From Linnemannia hyalina (lineage: Eukaryota > Mortierellomycota > Mortierellomycetes > Mortierellales > Mortierellaceae), in contig JAHRHY010000008.1 of assembly GCA_019671135.1 (NCBI GenBank), positions 1,364,001-1,428,000 on the forward strand: DNA of 64,000 nucleotides, in the 5' to 3' direction. Position numbers and translations under genes: made by a program. Shown here piece after piece: positions 59,601 through 64,000 of the stretch (the stretch's first letter is position 1; every line of letters begins with the position of its first letter). The notes beneath the pieces are model-generated. The model saw only the letters and a list, made by a program, of their open reading frames with translations. It was not told where the DNA came from and did not search any database.

Positions 59601-60109
59601 GAACGCTTGGCTACCACAAGCCGGTTGTCCCTGTTGACAAAGTAGATATTAGAGAAGTGACAGTTAGCAAATCAAACAATGGTAAAATGTCCAGTAGGCA
59701 AAGCAAAGGCAGAGCAGGATCACAGTAAAAGGAGAGATGGCAAAACAAAGGGACAATGGCCAAGCACTTTGTAGGTGATTGGTAGACAAGACCCTTGAAT
59801 TTTTCCTCAGCTCCAGCTCCCTTGAAATTGTTTTGTGCAACCATGATCGATATTGACTGACGAATACCAAAGAGTATTTTTTGAGTATAAAGGAGGTATC
59901 AGTTCGTTTGAGAGGGGAAGATACAAAGAAATGGCGAAGCAGAAGGACAGCACGCTTTTCGAGTCAAAAGGGTACACTTTGAAATTGTGTCTCTTTCATC
60001 CAAACTCTTCTTCCTATTCACGTATTCTTCCTCGCTTTCCTTTTCTCACACGAAGTTGCTATTATCTTCATTTCTATATCCCCTACCCACAATACATCTA
60101 ACAAGAGCA
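56665..60109. other. 3.4-kb gene-poor region upstream of the decayed LRR gene
   Basis: Contains the PES1 leader (purine-rich on plus to 56860). I see no gene with recognisable domains. A plus-strand frame at 58309-58593 has protein-like composition, ending in LQDQLKELQAEMRGLQD before TGA, but no ATG at a good position; it could be a gene remnant. A minus-strand frame at 58940-59302 is also open but matches nothing I know. A TATA-like box lies at 59886. Both frames are left uncalled as genes. Confidence 0.4.
59886..59892 (+). promoter_or_regulatory. TATA-like element upstream of the decayed LRR-family gene
   Basis: TATAAAG in the context GAGTATAAAGGAGG, 224 nt before the ATG at 60110, followed by a C/T-rich leader (60000-60085). 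The distance and context match the element at 13605, so the promoter of this broken gene looks intact. Confidence 0.45.
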
Positions 60110-62312
60110 ATGGAGGATGCTCAATCGTTTCGCTTGATCGAAACCATGGATACCATGGAAATCACTCTCAACCATGTTGACGGACAGAACATCGTTTATT
60201 GGGAGGACATTGAGAAAGTCTTTCCTGGAGTTAAGCGCGTTAGCAATGGCTATTCGGTGACCAAGTTTCTTCGGGGTTCCGATCAACAAGGGTAATAAGG
60301 AAATGTAAAAATAATGAGACGAATGGTCTTGACGAGCAAACATCTCATCATACTGTTCTCGTCCTTTCTGAATCATGCCATATAGCAGCGACCATTGTTC
60401 TCGATTGGTCCTGGACGTTGTCTTGTCTACCTCTGTCCAACCTGTTCTTCCCAACCCTGCTAAGTATGATCCAGTTGGTGGTGAAACTAATGCTCCAGCC
60501 GGTGCTCCAGTTAATAACAAAGTCACTGTTGCTTTCAGGGCTACCCCACCTATACCAGAGACGCCCTTCAGCGACATTGGCCTTCTCGACACACCATCAA
60601 GTCCATAGCCTACCGTCAATGCTGCTTCCAAGGCGACATTGTTCCAGCAGATTGTGACACGGGCGTCTAGGAAGGCACGCAAATCTGAGGTCGAGCAGCG
60701 ATTTATCTCCCTTTTGGACCCTGAACTCCAACAAACAATTCGAGCCTCGTCGGACATCTACCAGGCGTTTGCCAAGGCTATCAAGCACGGCAACGGGGAG
60801 CTTAGTCGAGCAGAACTTAGGCAAGAACTGGGTGGGCACTTTCAGAAGCTGGAGGCTATGGTGGTCAAGAACTCAGAGTTGCAGGAAGCAATGCTTGCCA
60901 AGCAGGAGGAAGTGAAGCAGCTGCAGGAGCAAGTCCTCAGCAACCAAGAAGAGATGAAGCAACTGCATCGGCGAGCTCTTGATCAGTTAGCCGTGCTCCA
61001 GTCTCGTGTCCAAGCTGTCCTGACTCAGACCTACGAACTCCACGAGTACCCGATCCCTCGTCTTTTCGTTGTCCTTCCTCAAGACCCTTTAGGTTGGGAT
61101 GCGGTAAATCCCTTCTCGAACAAGTTCCGTCTCTACTTTTTATGCGAGTGCGGAGAGCACACCAAGTCGATCAACTGCAAGGCCGAGATCTCTCATGATA
61201 TCCACTTTGCTAAGCATGAGGGCTACGAGATCGCTCGACCTTCAGAGTTCTTTCAGCAATACGGCCCCTATGTCCTCACTATCCTCAAGATGCTCAAGTT
61301 CGGTGTTTCGGTTGCCGGAGTAGCTGTACCAGCTATCTCTCACCTGGTCAGATAGGACCCCATTGATCAAGCCACCGCCGGTCTACAACAGTTGAGGGAC
61401 AACATTGAGCCTGGAATGGATCATGTCATAGGCTGGATGGACAAGGTCTCTGTGAACGAAGGCGAGGCTGTTGGCGAGTTTTCTAAGCAGATGGAAAAGA
61501 AGGAGGCATTGGAAGGCGCCGATCTACGCAAGCTAGACACCTTTCTGAAGGACAAGGACGGCAATAATGTGTTGGGGAACCTGTACAGGACCGTTACGGA
61601 CGAGGGACATGTAAAATGGGTTTGCATTGACCACTACCGCATGAACTATCTAGAAAACTCGGCCAAGGAGTTCCTGCGCGTTTTAGGTTCCGTCGGAGGA
61701 TCGTTTAGTGAAAACATCGGTAGGGTTGACGTGAGACTCCAGTCGAGAGCATTGGCAGAGCATTTCTTTTCGGCACTGGAAAAGGCGAGATCTGTTCACG
61801 ACCTCGATATCGGCTTGCACTGGGCCTGCACTACAAGTGATCTTGAAGCACTGGAGGACGCACTCAAGAAATCAAGAGTATCAATTCTTCGACTGGATCT
61901 TCAACAATTTCGGACGAACGTCGTTAGGAAACTACTATCGACATCCACACCATATGACGTCATTCTCCGCATCAGAGATCTTCCTAATATGAAAGTACTT
62001 CATATTCTTCTTTCAAAGGAGCTCGTCAACTTTCTTGGATTTCCACTCAAAAAATCAACTCATATCTGTAAGATGTCCTGCGAGCTGGCATCTACATTGA
62101 TTGGAGAAAGGGAGTTTGGAATACTAGCTGATGCACTCAAGACCAACACGATTTTGACCATTTTGGACTTGAAGAACTCGATCGGATTCGATGGAGCCAA
62201 GGCGCTGGCTGACGCACTCAAGACCAACTCGGCCGTTGTAACAGCAATAGAGCAAGGGGATACAAACAGGGAACAGAGAGAGACAAGAACGAGGGAAAGG
62301 ATAAAAAAGTAG
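60110..62312 (+). pseudogene. LRR-family gene interrupted by two in-frame TAG codons
   Basis: Exon 1 60110-60291, intron with good borders, exon 2 60386-62312; one continuous frame of 703 codons except for TAG at 60606-60608 and 61353-61355. From memory it belongs to a large Mortierella family whose members begin MED.QSFRLI, ITLNHVDGQNIVYWEDIE, and carry FQQIVTRASRK, YELHEYPIPRLFVVLP, FRLYFLCECGEHTKS and KHEGYEIARPSEFFQQYG, then C-terminal leucine-rich repeats. Here the repeats are few: two copies of (L)ADALKTN (about 62129 and 62207) of the NLR/ribonuclease-inhibitor type, then a basic tail. A Gln-rich coiled coil occurs around 60850-60990. The rest of the frame is intact, which points to recent decay, stop readthrough or sequence error. 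A 45-nt GT-AG segment (61347-61391) could also splice out the second stop in frame. Function of the family is unknown; a sensor or scaffold role is a guess. Confidence 0.7.
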
Positions 62313-63905
62313 TAGGGACGAGAGGAAAGGCTAGAAACGGATGATGTTTACTATACAAGGAGAGAAATGTATTTATACTAACATCTAGGAGGCATGATTG
62401 ATAGGGAGAGTGGAGGCGCGGTGGGGTTTGGTTAGAGTAGAGAGAAAGGGGATACACAAAGCTAAGGTGGTTGGTGTTTCTACCTCCATTCCTTCACACC
62501 CCTGGGATTTTTTTTCATTTGGTTCGTTTGAACGGTTATAGACCCTTAAACCCTCTTGATTTTTCCGTTACTCTCTTCTTGTTTCATTCTTCTCCTTCTC
62601 CACTCTTCAGCAATGAACAACCTCAAGGAAAACAGGATGCTTACCAACAACCACTACCGCCACCGCCACCACACATCAGCGGCATCCACATTCACCCGAT
62701 GGCACAGAAGGTTTCTCACTCGCTTACTTGTAACATTTTCTTCATTTTTTTTCTTCGTGCCATTTGCTTCAATATCGATTTTCATTCTTTTCCTTGCGTG
62801 TACCGCATATATTTCTTTTTTTGTCGGTTGTGCGTGTACATATATTAAAGCCTTTAAAAAAATATAGCATATTAATGTGCGCTAGTCTGCAAGAAAGCCA
62901 AAACGAGTGACTTGATATGGCCATGGGTAGAGTAGACATAAAATAACGAGCACGGTCGGTTGCAATAGTAGTGTCGAGAATCTAGACTAGAACAAGGCAG
63001 AGTTGACCTTTTCTTAGGCAGGATCAGAGAGAGAGGTGGGGGAAGAGAACAGAGGGAATAGGGAGTCAGATATGGGTTTTCAAGGTGTAGACCTAAGACG
63101 AAGTATTATTCAAGTTACTATGTAAGGATCAAACTATTCGGGGGTGCTATGGGATATATGTATGCGTTCGAGAGCAATGCTAATTAATTGTCTTATGCTC
63201 AGCCAACTGCGCCCAAAGATCAACTGATCGTGCCAAGGGTCGACCGATCATGCCACAAGTCGACTTATCATAGGGAGCGACGCGACAGATAGGTACGAGT
63301 CGACAAGAATTGTTTATGTGTGACAATCAACGCGTAGTTCTAATAAGGAGGATGTGGACATACTCCTAAGAACAAAAAAAAAGATGCATAGATCACGAGC
63401 TACTGATGAGAGGCGAAGCCCCATTTTGACATGGCAAAAGAGTGATGAGAGAGTAGCACGATGTGCGAACAAAGTCGAACAAGATGATAACAATCCAGAC
63501 CTTGGTGAACCAAAAGGACAAAAGCGATGATGGACAATTATTTTTTCTTTGCATTGTAATCTTGCTAGGCTCCTGTTCTCCAACTGTACATTGAGCTGGA
63601 GAATTGTCTTTTTGGCTGGCCAGTTTTCTTCCATTCTTTTTACATTTTCCTTTTTTTTAGCATCTCACGACCTAAAAAAGTGGTGTTTTTGACGAGTTTC
63701 AGATTAAGCACGGACCACACGATTGGGTCGAGATTGCATAAAGAACAGAAACACGAAACTCCAACCTCAGACTACAATACTTGCTTGTTGCTGCTGATTT
63801 GTATATTTTAATAATGTACACGCTGGCATCTAAATATCGGGAACAAGGAGGGATTACCAGTGAGGGAAAAGAAAAAAGAGCTGACACACCCGCTCTCGTT
63901 CGCGG
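62313..63905. other. Gene-poor region near the right edge
   Basis: No complete gene is recognised. An exon-like stretch lies at 62611-62710 on plus (AG before, GT after), coding for a Pro/Gln-rich peptide NEQPQGKQDAYQQPLPPPPP; it may be a remnant. A degenerate 20-nt tandem repeat is at 63219-63278. Confidence 0.4.
63219..63278. repeat. Degenerate 20-nt tandem repeat, three copies
   Basis: Three adjacent 20-mers share the core (A/G)TCxAC(T/C)xATC(G/A)T; a weaker fourth copy may precede them at 63203. Non-coding. Confidence 0.6.
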
Positions 63906-64000
63906 TTATTCAATAAAGACCATGGCGCCTTCGCCATACTCCTCATACGCCTCCGCGAGGCTCGAACTGCTCCGCATCTTCTTCTGTCCTCCTGCAGGCT
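63906..64000 (-). CDS. C-terminal end of an unidentified gene (partial)
   Basis: A minus-strand frame is open from the window edge to a TAA at 63906-63908. The last 31 residues end in SSSSLAEAYEEYGEGAMVFIE. Codon composition and the acidic/aromatic end look like real coding sequence, with about 1.6 kb of non-coding sequence beyond the stop. The family cannot be told from this fragment; the rest lies outside the window. Confidence 0.6.
   Translation of the reverse strand, partial: PAGGQKKMRSSSSLAEAYEEYGEGAMVFIE

Noticed and set aside
1..64000. tRNA genes, rRNA genes, intact transposons, secondary-metabolite cluster
   Set aside because: Reading for T-loop GGTTCGA-type cores with matching arms, terminal inverted repeats, reverse transcriptase or transposase motifs, and PKS/NRPS signatures gave nothing convincing; a tRNAscan-SE and RepeatMasker run would settle it.

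Overview
This window reads as nuclear DNA of an intron-rich filamentous fungus, most likely an early-diverging one (Mucoromycota, probably Mortierellomycotina). I infer this from GT-AG introns of about 70 to 300 nt (a few of 500 to 1600 nt), balanced base composition, an E2F/DP-type transcription factor, an animal-like class I phosphatidylinositol transfer protein, and a broken LRR gene of a type I remember as expanded in Mortierella. That lineage call rests on memory and was not tested. All exon models were built by hand from splice sites, reading phase and family motifs.

Layout. 0.4-13 kb: GH20 hexosaminidase (+), HSL-type membrane esterase (-), tectonin beta-propeller protein ending in a CaaX box (+), and a 55-residue PLDc_N-like membrane protein (-). 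13.8-25 kb: a 1600-residue coiled-coil protein (+), a nine-repeat Myb/SANT protein with a mitochondrial-type N terminus (+), and a large Ser/Thr kinase (-). 25-28 kb is gene-poor. 28-36 kb: DP transcription factor (-) and phosphatidylinositol transfer protein (-). 36-45 kb: a septin-like/ankyrin fusion (+), a GAT-domain protein (+), PRP31 (+). 45-57 kb: a second PLDc_N-like microprotein (-), PPP4R2 (-), PFK-2/FBPase-2 (+), PES1/NOP7 (-). 57-64 kb is gene-poor, with a decayed LRR-family gene carrying two in-frame TAG codons and the 3' end of a gene running off the right edge.

The genes do not form an operon or an obvious biosynthetic cluster. Most are housekeeping: splicing, ribosome biogenesis, phosphatase regulation, glycolytic control, lipid transfer, cell-cycle transcription. 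The less usual material is the CaaX-tailed tectonin protein, the septin-ankyrin fusion with an altered G3 motif, the Myb-repeat array with a presequence-like N terminus, the coiled-coil protein with Trp/His repeats, the two microprotein paralogues and the decayed LRR gene. No tRNA, rRNA, CRISPR array or intact transposon was recognised. Most promoters share a pyrimidine-rich tract on the coding strand just upstream of the start codon.
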